Positions 18,142 through 25,238 of a DNA stretch of 64,000 nucleotides are shown here, piece by piece. Position 1 is the stretch's first letter. Each line of letters opens with the position of its first letter. The position numbers were made by a program, and so were the translations under genes. The notes beneath the pieces are model-generated. The model worked only from the letters and a program-made list of their open reading frames with translations, was not told the DNA's origin and did not search any database. This stretch comes from Streptomyces sp. GS7 (GTDB lineage: Bacteria > Actinomycetota > Actinomycetes > Streptomycetales > Streptomycetaceae), in the NCBI RefSeq assembly GCF_009834125.1, contig NZ_CP047146.1:2473501-2537500 (forward strand), in the 5' to 3' direction.

Positions 18142-18179
18142 GCGGCGCACACCGGCCGCGCGCGGCCGGTGTGCGCCGC
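18142..18179. terminator. Perfect 38-base palindrome ending the TetR gene
   Basis: Bases 18142-18160 are the exact reverse complement of 18161-18179, with no unpaired loop in the written sequence. It begins at the TetR stop codon (18179-18181) and lies before the exonuclease gene, so it acts as the TetR terminator. Such long perfect arms are unusual. Confidence 0.8.
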
Positions 18180-18799
18180 TACGCCGGGCCGAGCAGCGAC
18201 GCCACCAGCGCCTCCAGGGACACCCGGAAGAGATGTCCGGCGTCGGCCGGCGCGGCCAGCGCGCGGGCCAGCGCCGGATCGTGCCCGGCGGTGGGGGCGT
18301 CCCACAGCTCGCCCTCGCTCGGGTGCTGTGCGGGCGACCGCTCGCGGTTGCGCTCGACCAGGACGAAGCCCACCACCTGGAACTGGACGGCGCGTACCGC
18401 CTCGGCGGCCCGTTCGCCGCGCAGCCCGGCGGCGTGCATCTCGTGGACCAGCGCCTGCTGCGCGGGCAGGAACATCCGCTCCGTCAGGCCGCGTTCGTGC
18501 ACCATCGCGATCAGTTGGGGGCGCTCGCGCAGCGCGGTGTGCAGCGCGCGGGCGACCGAGACGACGCGCGCCTGGGGAGTGCTCCCGGTCGGCCGGATCT
18601 CGCCCATCTCCTGGACGGTGCGCTCCACCAGGGCGTCCAGCAGGGACTCGCGGTTGCCGACGTGCCAGTAGATGGAGGTGACGGCGGTGCCCAGTTCCGC
18701 GGCGAGCCGGCGCATCGTCAGGGCCTCGGGACCGTGTGCCCGGATCAGCCGGGCGGCGGTCCGGAGGACTTCCTCACCGGTCAGCGCGGTACGTGTCAT
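18179..18799 (-). CDS. TetR family transcriptional regulator
   Basis: A 206-residue repressor. The N-terminal HTH covers about residues 8-55, including LTMRRLAAELGTAVTSIYWHVGNR. The C-terminal ligand domain is TetR_C-like (ALVHEMHAAGLRGERAAEAVRAVQF). It is divergent from the decarboxylase-SDR-amidohydrolase operon, which it most likely controls through the inverted repeat at 18861-18875. The ligand should be a substrate or intermediate of that operon; this is inference. Confidence 0.88.
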   Translation of the reverse strand: MTRTALTGEEVLRTAARLIRAHGPEALTMRRLAAELGTAVTSIYWHVGNRESLLDALVERTVQEMGEIRPTGSTPQARVVSVARALHTALRERPQLIAMVHERGLTERMFLPAQQALVHEMHAAGLRGERAAEAVRAVQFQVVGFVLVERNRERSPAQHPSEGELWDAPTAGHDPALARALAAPADAGHLFRVSLEALVASLLGPA

Positions 18800-18860
18800 A
18801 GCACCCCACTATCTCCCAACTCCGGCTGCCGCACGGCTCTTTACCCTTCATCGTGCACGG

Positions 18861-18875
18861 TGTAACTGTGTTACA
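18861..18875. promoter_or_regulatory. Candidate TetR operator
   Basis: TGTAAC-TGT-GTTACA is a perfect 6-base inverted repeat with a 3-base centre, in the 126-base gap between the divergent TetR and decarboxylase-like genes. It is unusually AT-rich for this region. Confidence 0.6.
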
Positions 18876-18925
18876 GGAGCCTCGAACGACCCCCGCGAGT
18901 CCCGGATGACGAAGGGTGGTACGAC

Positions 18926-19726
18926 ATGGCACGCATACGCTACGGAGCGCGCACCGAGGCGGAGATCGCCGCGACCCGCGCCGCCGGCACCAAGCTCCCC
19001 GACATCTGGTCCACCGGAGTGGTGGCCCTCTGGGAGACCGACCCGGACGCGGTCGCGGCGGTGCTGCCGCCCCCGCTCAAGCCCACCGCCCGCCCACTGG
19101 TCCGGGCCACCATCAGCACCGTCGACCTGCCCGGCTATCCGCTGGGCGCCGGCTCGGTCGCCGTCGCGGCCGTCCACAACGGCACCGAGGGCTGGTATCC
19201 GCTGGTCATGCCGATGACCCACGAACGGGCCCTGACCGGCGGCCGTGAGGTCTTCGGCGAACCCAAGAAGCTCGGCGAGGTCACCGTGGAGCGCGCCGGC
19301 CTGGTCGTCCGCGCCGCCCTGGCCCGGCACGGCATCGCCTTCGTCGAGGTGCGCGGCGCGGTCGGCGGCCCGCTGCCCCTCCCCGAGCCGGAGTACCGGA
19401 CCGACTTCTACTTCAAGTTCCTGCCGGCCGTGGACGGTTCGGGATTCGACGCCGACCCCGTACTGGTGCACTGCCGGCGCCACGAGAAGGTCCGCAGGCT
19501 GGAGCGCGTCACCGGCGACGTGGTCCTGCGGGAGTCGATGTACGACCCGGTCGCCGACCTGCCGGTGCACACCCTCGTCGGGATCACCCTCGGCGAGAAG
19601 ACCACCGACCAGAGCGGCACCGTCGCCGAACGGGTCGACGGCCGGGCCCTGTTGCCGTACATCCACCAGCGCTACGACGACCCGATGCAGACCCTCGACG
19701 GGCCGCCGGAAGGCAGTGTCCGGTGA
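18926..19726 (+). CDS. Acetoacetate decarboxylase family protein
   Basis: A 266-residue protein of the ADC fold. The Schiff-base Lys motif is present: REVFGEPKKLGEV near residue 109. WYPLVMPMTHERAL near 92 and the C-terminal MYDPVADLPV match family members. The true substrate need not be acetoacetate; related enzymes are aldolase-dehydratases and decarboxylases. It is the first gene of the operon; the next starts 13 bases later. The ATG at 18926 has a poor ribosome site; MARIRYG is the natural start. Confidence 0.85.
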   Translation: MARIRYGARTEAEIAATRAAGTKLPDIWSTGVVALWETDPDAVAAVLPPPLKPTARPLVRATISTVDLPGYPLGAGSVAVAAVHNGTEGWYPLVMPMTHERALTGGREVFGEPKKLGEVTVERAGLVVRAALARHGIAFVEVRGAVGGPLPLPEPEYRTDFYFKFLPAVDGSGFDADPVLVHCRRHEKVRRLERVTGDVVLRESMYDPVADLPVHTLVGITLGEKTTDQSGTVAERVDGRALLPYIHQRYDDPMQTLDGPPEGSVR

Positions 19727-19739
19727 AGGGCGGTGCCTG

Positions 19740-20633
19740 ATGGAGCTGCGGACCGGACAGGTCGCGGTGGTCACCGGCGCCGCGAGCGGCATCGGCCGGG
19801 CCATGGCGCGCCGCTTCGCCGCCGAGGGCCTCAAGGTCGTCCTCGCCGACGTCGAGGAGGCCCCGCTGCGCGCCACCGCCGACGAGCTGCTCGCGGACGG
19901 CGCCGAACTCCTGGCGCGCACCGCGGACGTCGGTGTACGGGAGGACGTCGAGGCGCTGGCCGCCGCCGCGTACGAGACCTTCGGCGCCGTCCATGTGCTG
20001 TGCAACAACGCGGGGGTGGGCTCCGGCGCCGAGGGCCGGATGTGGCAGCACGACCCCGCCGACTGGCAGTGGGCGTTCGCGGTGAACGTCTGGGGCGTCT
20101 TCCACGGCGTCCAGTGCTTCCTGCCGCGGATGCTGGCGTCCGGCGAACCCGGCCACGTCGTCAACACCTCCTCCACGGACGGCGGTGTCGCCCCGCTGCC
20201 CACCGCCTCCGTCTACGCCGTCACCAAGGCGGCCGTGGTGACGCTCACCGAGTCGCTGTACGCGCACCTGAAGGCCGAGGGTGCCCCCATCGGCGCCTCG
20301 GTGCTGTTCCCCGGGCCGCACATGCTCCGCACCGGGCTGTGGGAGTCGCACCGCAACCGGCCCGCGCGCTACGCCAAGTCCCGCCCGCGCAGGACGCCTT
20401 ACCGCAGCCTCGCGGAGTGGGAGGCGGCCATGAAGGAGGCCGGGCAGGAGGTGGCGTTCACGCCAGTCGAGGACGTCGCCGAGCAGGTCGTGGACGGCAT
20501 CCGGGCCGGCCGCTTCTGGATGCTGCCGGCCGCCGAGCACACCGACGCGCAGATCCGGGCGCGGTCGCGGTCGATGCTCGACCGCGCCGACCCGTCGTAT
20601 CTCGAACGCTTCATCCTCGACCGACGCGACTGA
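19740..20633 (+). CDS. SDR family oxidoreductase of the TetR-controlled operon
   Basis: A 297-residue classical short-chain dehydrogenase. The cofactor motif is VTGAASGIGRA (residues 11-21), LCNNAGVGSG near 85, the active-site Ser in STDGGVAPLPTASVYAVTK near 143, and Tyr and Lys in YAVTK. It is extended by about 40 residues compared with a 250-residue SDR; the extra region (RPARYAKSRPRRTPYRSL) is basic. ATG at 19740 follows AAGGG. It probably oxidises or reduces a hydroxyl on the operon substrate. Confidence 0.88.
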   Translation: MELRTGQVAVVTGAASGIGRAMARRFAAEGLKVVLADVEEAPLRATADELLADGAELLARTADVGVREDVEALAAAAYETFGAVHVLCNNAGVGSGAEGRMWQHDPADWQWAFAVNVWGVFHGVQCFLPRMLASGEPGHVVNTSSTDGGVAPLPTASVYAVTKAAVVTLTESLYAHLKAEGAPIGASVLFPGPHMLRTGLWESHRNRPARYAKSRPRRTPYRSLAEWEAAMKEAGQEVAFTPVEDVAEQVVDGIRAGRFWMLPAAEHTDAQIRARSRSMLDRADPSYLERFILDRRD

Positions 20634-20646
20634 CACGAACGACGCG

Positions 20647-20739
20647 ATGGACACGCGCGTCGTGATCGACGCGAACGACGCGAACGACGCGAGTGACGCG
20701 AGTGACATGAGTGGCGCGACCGACTCGACCGACGAGTGA
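20647..20739 (+). repeat. Tandem 9-base repeat, also a 30-codon acidic micro-ORF
   Basis: Bases 20668-20736 are nearly eight units of GACGCGAAC/GACGCGAGT with decay to the right. In frame 1 they read Asp-Ala-Asn/Ser repeats. An ATG at 20647 opens a 30-residue acidic peptide ending with TGA at 20737, nine bases before the first amidohydrolase ATG. No ribosome site precedes this ATG, so translation is doubtful; the repeat is certain. Confidence 0.7.
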
Positions 20740-20748
20740 GGGAACGGC

Positions 20749-22065
20749 ATGACCGACCTGACCCACGACACCGACCCGCACCCACACCACCAGGACCCGT
20801 ACCTGGTCATCTCCTCCGACTGCCACGCAGGACTGCCCACCGAGGAGTACCGCCCCTATCTGGACCCCCGCTTCCACCGCCCCTTCGACGAGTTCCTGGC
20901 CGGCCGGGACGCCCGGCGCGCCGCGATGACCCGGCTCGGCGTCCGCAACGAGACCTTCGCCGCCAAGTGGTTCGAGGACAACGAGGAAGGGTTGCGCGGC
21001 GGTTGGGACCCGGCGCAGCGGGCCAAGGAACTGGACGGCGACGGGGTCGCGGCCGAGGTCGTCTTCCCGGACGCCGACGCCGTGGACAGCTCGACCGCCG
21101 CCCCCTTCGGCGTCGGCCTCGGCCTCTCCGGCGACCAGGACCCGGAGCTGGGCATGGCCGGTGCCCGGGCCCACAACCGCTGGCTCGCGGAGTTCTGCGC
21201 CACCGACCCGGAACGGCACTGCGGCGTCGCCCTGCTGCCCGTCACCGGCGACATCGACGCGGCGGTCGACGAGATCCACCGGGCCCGGAACGCCGGCCTC
21301 GGCGCGCTGATGATCCCCGCCATGTGGGGCGGCAACGCCCCGTACCACGACCGGCGTTACGACCCGGTGTGGGCCGCCGCGGCCGAGACCGGGATGCCGG
21401 TCCTCACCCACTCCGGCGCCGCGCCGCGCGAGGAGTACGGCGACCACCTGGGCATCTTCGTCAGCGAGGTCACCTGGTGGCCGGCCCGCCCGCTGTGGTT
21501 CCTGCTCTGGTCGGGCGTCTTCGAACGCCATCCCGGGCTCCGCTTCGGCATCGCCGAGTCCGGCTGCTGGTGGCTGCCGAACCTCCTGTGGTTCATGGAC
21601 CGGCTCTACCTGGGCGCGCACGGCGGCAAGAAGCTCTCCCCCTTCGCCGAACTGAAGCGCCCGCCGCACGAGTACCTGGACCGCAACGTCTTCGTCTGCG
21701 CCACCAACACCAAGCGTCGCGAACTGGCCCAGCGCTACGAGATCGGCGTCGACAACATCCTCTGGGGCAGCGACTACCCGCACCCCGAAGGCACCTGGCC
21801 GCGGACCCGGGAGTGGCTGGCCGACACCTTCCACGACATCCCGGTCGCCGAGACCCGCCGGATGCTCGGCGAGTCCGCCGCCGACGTCTTCGGCTTCGAC
21901 CGCGCCGCGCTCGCCCCCCTGGCGCGGCGGATCGGCCCCACCCCGGCGGACCTGGGCCAGCCCGCCGACCAGGGACCGGTGGCGGCGTCCTGGCGGCGCG
22001 CCCGCGACACCGGCCGCCACTGGCTGACCGGCCACGACTTCCCGTACACAGGAGTGACCTCATGA
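20749..22065 (+). CDS. Amidohydrolase family protein (COG2159 type), first of two
   Basis: A 438-residue metal-dependent TIM-barrel hydrolase or decarboxylase of the amidohydrolase_2 family. Usual landmarks: VISSDCHAGLPTEEYRPYL near residue 22 (DxH instead of HxH), VLTHSGAAP near 220, HPGLRFGIAESGCWWLP near 260 and WGSDYPHPEGTWP near 342. These enzymes often decarboxylate aromatic acids (ACMSD, resorcylate), which suits an aromatic or polyketide-like catabolite. The stop overlaps the next ATG (ATGA), so the two proteins are made together. Confidence 0.85.
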   Translation: MTDLTHDTDPHPHHQDPYLVISSDCHAGLPTEEYRPYLDPRFHRPFDEFLAGRDARRAAMTRLGVRNETFAAKWFEDNEEGLRGGWDPAQRAKELDGDGVAAEVVFPDADAVDSSTAAPFGVGLGLSGDQDPELGMAGARAHNRWLAEFCATDPERHCGVALLPVTGDIDAAVDEIHRARNAGLGALMIPAMWGGNAPYHDRRYDPVWAAAAETGMPVLTHSGAAPREEYGDHLGIFVSEVTWWPARPLWFLLWSGVFERHPGLRFGIAESGCWWLPNLLWFMDRLYLGAHGGKKLSPFAELKRPPHEYLDRNVFVCATNTKRRELAQRYEIGVDNILWGSDYPHPEGTWPRTREWLADTFHDIPVAETRRMLGESAADVFGFDRAALAPLARRIGPTPADLGQPADQGPVAASWRRARDTGRHWLTGHDFPYTGVTS

Positions 22066-23351
22066 CGGCAGCACACCGCGGCGACCGCACCACGGCATCC
22101 CCCACGAGCGACCCCCTCGCGGCGCCCGGCGCCCGCTACACCGTCATCTCCGCCGACTGCCACGCGGGCGCCGACCTCCTCGACTACCGGCCGTACCTCC
22201 CGTCCCGGTACCACGAGGAGTTCGACGCCTGGGCCGCCACGTACGTCAACCCGCACGAGGACCTGCTCGCCGACACCGCCGACCGCAACTGGAACTCCGC
22301 CCGGCGGCTGGCCGACCTGGAGGCCGACGGCATCGTCGGCGAGGTCGTCTTCCCCAACACCATCCCGCCGTTCTTCCCCAGCGCCTCCCTGATGGCACCG
22401 GCGCCCACCGGCGAGGAACTCGCGCTGCGCTGGGCCGGCCTGGGCGCCCACAACCGCTGGCTCGCGGACTTCTGCGCACAGGCCCCCGGGCGCCGGGCGG
22501 GCGTCGCCCAGATCCTGCTCAACGACGTCGACGAGGCGGTGCGGGAGGTCCGCCGGGCCAGGGAGGCCGGCCTCACCGGCGGCATCCTGCTGCCCGGCAC
22601 GCCACCCGGCTCCGGCCTCCCCGAGCTCCACTCCCCGGTCTACGACCCCCTCTGGGCCGTCTGCGCGGAACTCGGCGTCCCGGTCAACCACCACGGCGGC
22701 TCGGCCTCCCCGCCCCTGGGCGACGAGCCCGCCGCCCGCGCGGTCTTCATGGTGGAGACCACCTGGTTCTCCCACCGCGCCCTGTGGCACCTCGTCTTCG
22801 GCGGTGCCTTCCGGCGCCACCCGGACCTCACGCTCGTCCTCACGGAGCAGGGCTCCGGCTGGATCCCGGGCGTCCTGGACATGCTGGACTACTACCACGG
22901 CCGGCTGGTCGCCTCCGCGGCCCGCGCCACCACCGCGGAGTCCCGGTTCGGGGCAGGGCTGGCCGACGCGATGGGCGCGAGCCCCGGCGAGGTCTGGCGG
23001 GCCAACTGCTACGTGGGCGCCAGCTTCATGCGCCCTCACGAAGTCCCGCTGCGCGACCGCATCGGCCTGGACAAGATCATGTGGGGCAGCGACTTCCCCC
23101 ACGACGAGGGCACCCACCCGTACTCCCGGCAGGCCCTGCGTGCCGCCTACGCCGGTCTGCCGCCCGCCGAGGTCGCCGCCATGACCGGCGCCAACGCGGC
23201 CCGCGTCTACGGCTTCGACCTCGCCGCCCTGGCCCCCGTGGCGGCCCGCGTCGGACCCACCGTCGAGGAGATCGCCGAGCCTCTGAAGGAGCCGCCGGCC
23301 GACGCGACCAGCCCGGCCTTTGCCGAGGGGGCCGCACTGCGGGTGTGGTGA
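22062..23351 (+). CDS. Amidohydrolase family protein (COG2159 type), second of two
   Basis: A 429-residue paralogue of the previous protein with the same order of motifs: VISADCHAGADLLDYRPYL near residue 28, VNHHGGSASP near 207, HPDLTLVLTEQGSGWIPG near 255 and MWGSDFPHDEGTHP near 344. The two differ in length of the central part and in the DNRNWNSARRL-like lid, so they may act on different steps or form a heteromer. It is the last gene of the operon, followed by a GC-rich hairpin at 23354-23375. Confidence 0.85.
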   Translation: MTAAHRGDRTTASPTSDPLAAPGARYTVISADCHAGADLLDYRPYLPSRYHEEFDAWAATYVNPHEDLLADTADRNWNSARRLADLEADGIVGEVVFPNTIPPFFPSASLMAPAPTGEELALRWAGLGAHNRWLADFCAQAPGRRAGVAQILLNDVDEAVREVRRAREAGLTGGILLPGTPPGSGLPELHSPVYDPLWAVCAELGVPVNHHGGSASPPLGDEPAARAVFMVETTWFSHRALWHLVFGGAFRRHPDLTLVLTEQGSGWIPGVLDMLDYYHGRLVASAARATTAESRFGAGLADAMGASPGEVWRANCYVGASFMRPHEVPLRDRIGLDKIMWGSDFPHDEGTHPYSRQALRAAYAGLPPAEVAAMTGANAARVYGFDLAALAPVAARVGPTVEEIAEPLKEPPADATSPAFAEGAALRVW

Positions 23352-23353
23352 GC

Positions 23354-23375
23354 GCCCCCGCCGCCCGGCGGGGGC
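23354..23375. terminator. Hairpin terminator after the amidohydrolase operon
   Basis: GCCCCCGCC (23354-23362) pairs with GGCGGGGGC (23367-23375), loop GCCC; no T-run follows. Confidence 0.7.
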
Positions 23376-23464
23376 TACCGGCGGTACGTCCCCGCCGGGA
23401 AGCTGACAGCGCGTCTTACATACTTCTCGGTAACAACCCCTAGCGGTAGCCCCGTCACCGCACT

Positions 23465-23470
23465 TATGGT
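23465..23470 (+). promoter_or_regulatory. -10 box of the hydroxylase gene
   Basis: TATGGT lies 7 bases before the ATG at 23478 and fixes that ATG, rather than the earlier one at 23466, as the likely start of a leaderless message. Confidence 0.6.
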
Positions 23471-23477
23471 GCGGGGC

Positions 23478-24425
23478 ATGCCGCACCTGCCCGATGTCGT
23501 GTTGTGGTCCGTGCCCGCCTTCGTCCTGCTCACCGTCGTCGAGATGGTGAGCTACCGCCTGCATCCCGACGACGACGCCGAGGGGTACGGGGCGAAGGAC
23601 GCCGCCACCAGCGTCGGCATGGGGCTGGGCAGCCTGGTCTTCGACGCGCTGTGGAAGATCCCGATCGTGGCGATCTACTCCGCGGTCTACGAACTCACGC
23701 CGCTGCGGATACCCGTCCTGTGGTGGACGCTGCCCCTGATGCTGCTCGCCCAGGACTTCTTCTACTACTGGTCGCACCGCGGCCATCACGTCATCCGCAT
23801 CCTGTGGGCCTGCCACGTGGTGCACCACTCCAGCAAGAAGTTCAACCTCACCACCGCCCTGCGGCAGCCCTGGACGACCTGGACCGTCTGGCCGTTCTAC
23901 GTGCCGCTGGTCGCGCTCGGCGTGCACCCCGCCGCGATCGCCTTCACCTCCGGCGCCAACCTCGTCTACCAGTTCTGGGTGCACACCGAGCGCATCGGCA
24001 CGCTGCCCCGGCCTGTCGAGTTCCTGTTCAACACGCCCTCGCACCACCGCGTCCACCACGCCTCGCAAGGCGGCTATCTGGACCGCAACTTCGGCGGGAT
24101 CCTGATCGTGTGGGACCGGATGTTCGGCTCGTTCGTCGCCGAAACCGAGCGGCCGGTCTACGGCCTCACCAAGAACATCAACACCTTCAACCCGCTGCGG
24201 GTGGCCACCCACGAGTACGCCGCCATCGCCCGCGACATCCGGGCCGCGGACAGCTGGAGCGAGCGCGCCGGACGGGTGTTCCGGGGGCCGGGCTGGCAGC
24301 CGGCCGCGGTCCTCAACGCCCTCAAGGAAGGCCGGAGTTCGCAGGGCGAGCGGCAGTCCGGCGCGCCGGACGCCGGCGAGAGGGCCGCCGTGGCGGAGCC
24401 CACCGTCGGGGAGCCCGCCGCGTGA
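23478..24425 (+). CDS. Sterol desaturase / fatty acid hydroxylase superfamily protein
   Basis: A 315-residue membrane di-iron enzyme. The His clusters are HRGHH near residue 97, HVVHHSS near 111 and HHRVHH near 192, giving the eight-His set of the superfamily. Four or more membrane segments cover residues 5-170. The length and the LVYQFWVHTERIG segment are like bacterial homologues of alkylglycerol monooxygenase as well as C-5 desaturases. The gene overlaps the next by GTGA. Ether-lipid cleavage or hydroxylation is a reasonable guess given the neighbour; sterol modification is less likely in this organism. Confidence 0.85.
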   Translation: MPHLPDVVLWSVPAFVLLTVVEMVSYRLHPDDDAEGYGAKDAATSVGMGLGSLVFDALWKIPIVAIYSAVYELTPLRIPVLWWTLPLMLLAQDFFYYWSHRGHHVIRILWACHVVHHSSKKFNLTTALRQPWTTWTVWPFYVPLVALGVHPAAIAFTSGANLVYQFWVHTERIGTLPRPVEFLFNTPSHHRVHHASQGGYLDRNFGGILIVWDRMFGSFVAETERPVYGLTKNINTFNPLRVATHEYAAIARDIRAADSWSERAGRVFRGPGWQPAAVLNALKEGRSSQGERQSGAPDAGERAAVAEPTVGEPAA

Positions 24426-25177
24426 GGGCACCCGCGCCCCGGCCGCGGGCCGCGCGGATCGTGCTGGCCGTCTTCGCCGTCCTGGCCGCCGCCCACCTCC
24501 TCGCCCTCGTGGCGCAGGCCGCCGCCGCGCCCGGCAGCACCGCCGCCGCCCTCGCCGGCACCGCCGTCCACCTCACCAAGCCCGCCCTGATGCCGCTGCT
24601 CGCCGCCCACGTCCTGCTCCGCGGCGGGCCGCCGCTGCTGGCCGGCGCGCTGCTGCTCGGCTGCGGCGGCGACACCTTCCTCCAGATCGGCGGCGGCACC
24701 GCCTTCCTGGTCGGGATGGGCTCGTTCGCCGCCGGACACGTCTGCTACCTGCTGCTGTTCGCCCGGCCCGGCAGGCGCCCGGCAGGCCGCCGCTCCCTGC
24801 CGGTGGCGGCAGCGGCGGCCTACGCGGTCGCCCTGGTCGCCACCGTCGCGCTGCTGTGGCCGGACCTGCCGGCCGCACTCCGCGTCCCGGTCGCCGGATA
24901 CAGCCTGCTGCTGACCGCGATGGCCTGCGGCGCGCTGCGGGCGGGCCCGCGGGCCGCGGCCGGCGGACTGCTCTTCCTGCTCTCCGACACCCTGATCGCG
25001 AGCGGTATCGCGCACTGGCCGCAGCTGCCCGCCCCACAGTTCTGGATCATGGTCTCCTATACGGCGGCCCAGTTCGCCCTGGCCGCCGGCGTGCTGGCGG
25101 CGGCCGGCGGACCGGACCACCCGGCCGCGGACGCACACCCGTCCCCGGCGTACCGTGAGGCCGTCCGGGAGGCGTGA
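24422..25177 (+). CDS. YhhN family protein (lysoplasmalogenase-like)
   Basis: A 251-residue protein with about eight hydrophobic segments. YhhN/TMEM86 marks are FLVGMGSFAAGHVCYLLLF near residue 93, SLLLTAMACGALRAG near 160 and LFLLSDTLIASG near 182, including the conserved Asp residues. TMEM86B hydrolyses the vinyl-ether bond of lysoplasmalogens. It starts with GTG overlapping the stop of the hydroxylase gene, so the two are translationally coupled. Confidence 0.83.
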   Translation: MRAPAPRPRAARIVLAVFAVLAAAHLLALVAQAAAAPGSTAAALAGTAVHLTKPALMPLLAAHVLLRGGPPLLAGALLLGCGGDTFLQIGGGTAFLVGMGSFAAGHVCYLLLFARPGRRPAGRRSLPVAAAAAYAVALVATVALLWPDLPAALRVPVAGYSLLLTAMACGALRAGPRAAAGGLLFLLSDTLIASGIAHWPQLPAPQFWIMVSYTAAQFALAAGVLAAAGGPDHPAADAHPSPAYREAVREA

Positions 25178-25200
25178 ACCGCCCCGGCCGGCGGCGCCGT

Positions 25201-25231
25201 TTGCGTCTCCCCCCGTGGGAGACCCGAAAGT
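25201..25231 (+). promoter_or_regulatory. MerR-type self-regulated promoter
   Basis: TTGCGT (25201-25206) is a -35 box and GAAAGT (25226-25231) a -10 box 19 bases apart. Between them, GTCTCCC (25205-25211) and GGGAGAC (25217-25223) form a perfect inverted repeat. A long spacer holding a palindrome is the classic MerR-family arrangement. The -10 lies 7 bases before the ATG at 25239, so the mRNA is leaderless. Confidence 0.7.
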
Positions 25232-25238
25232 GGAGGGC

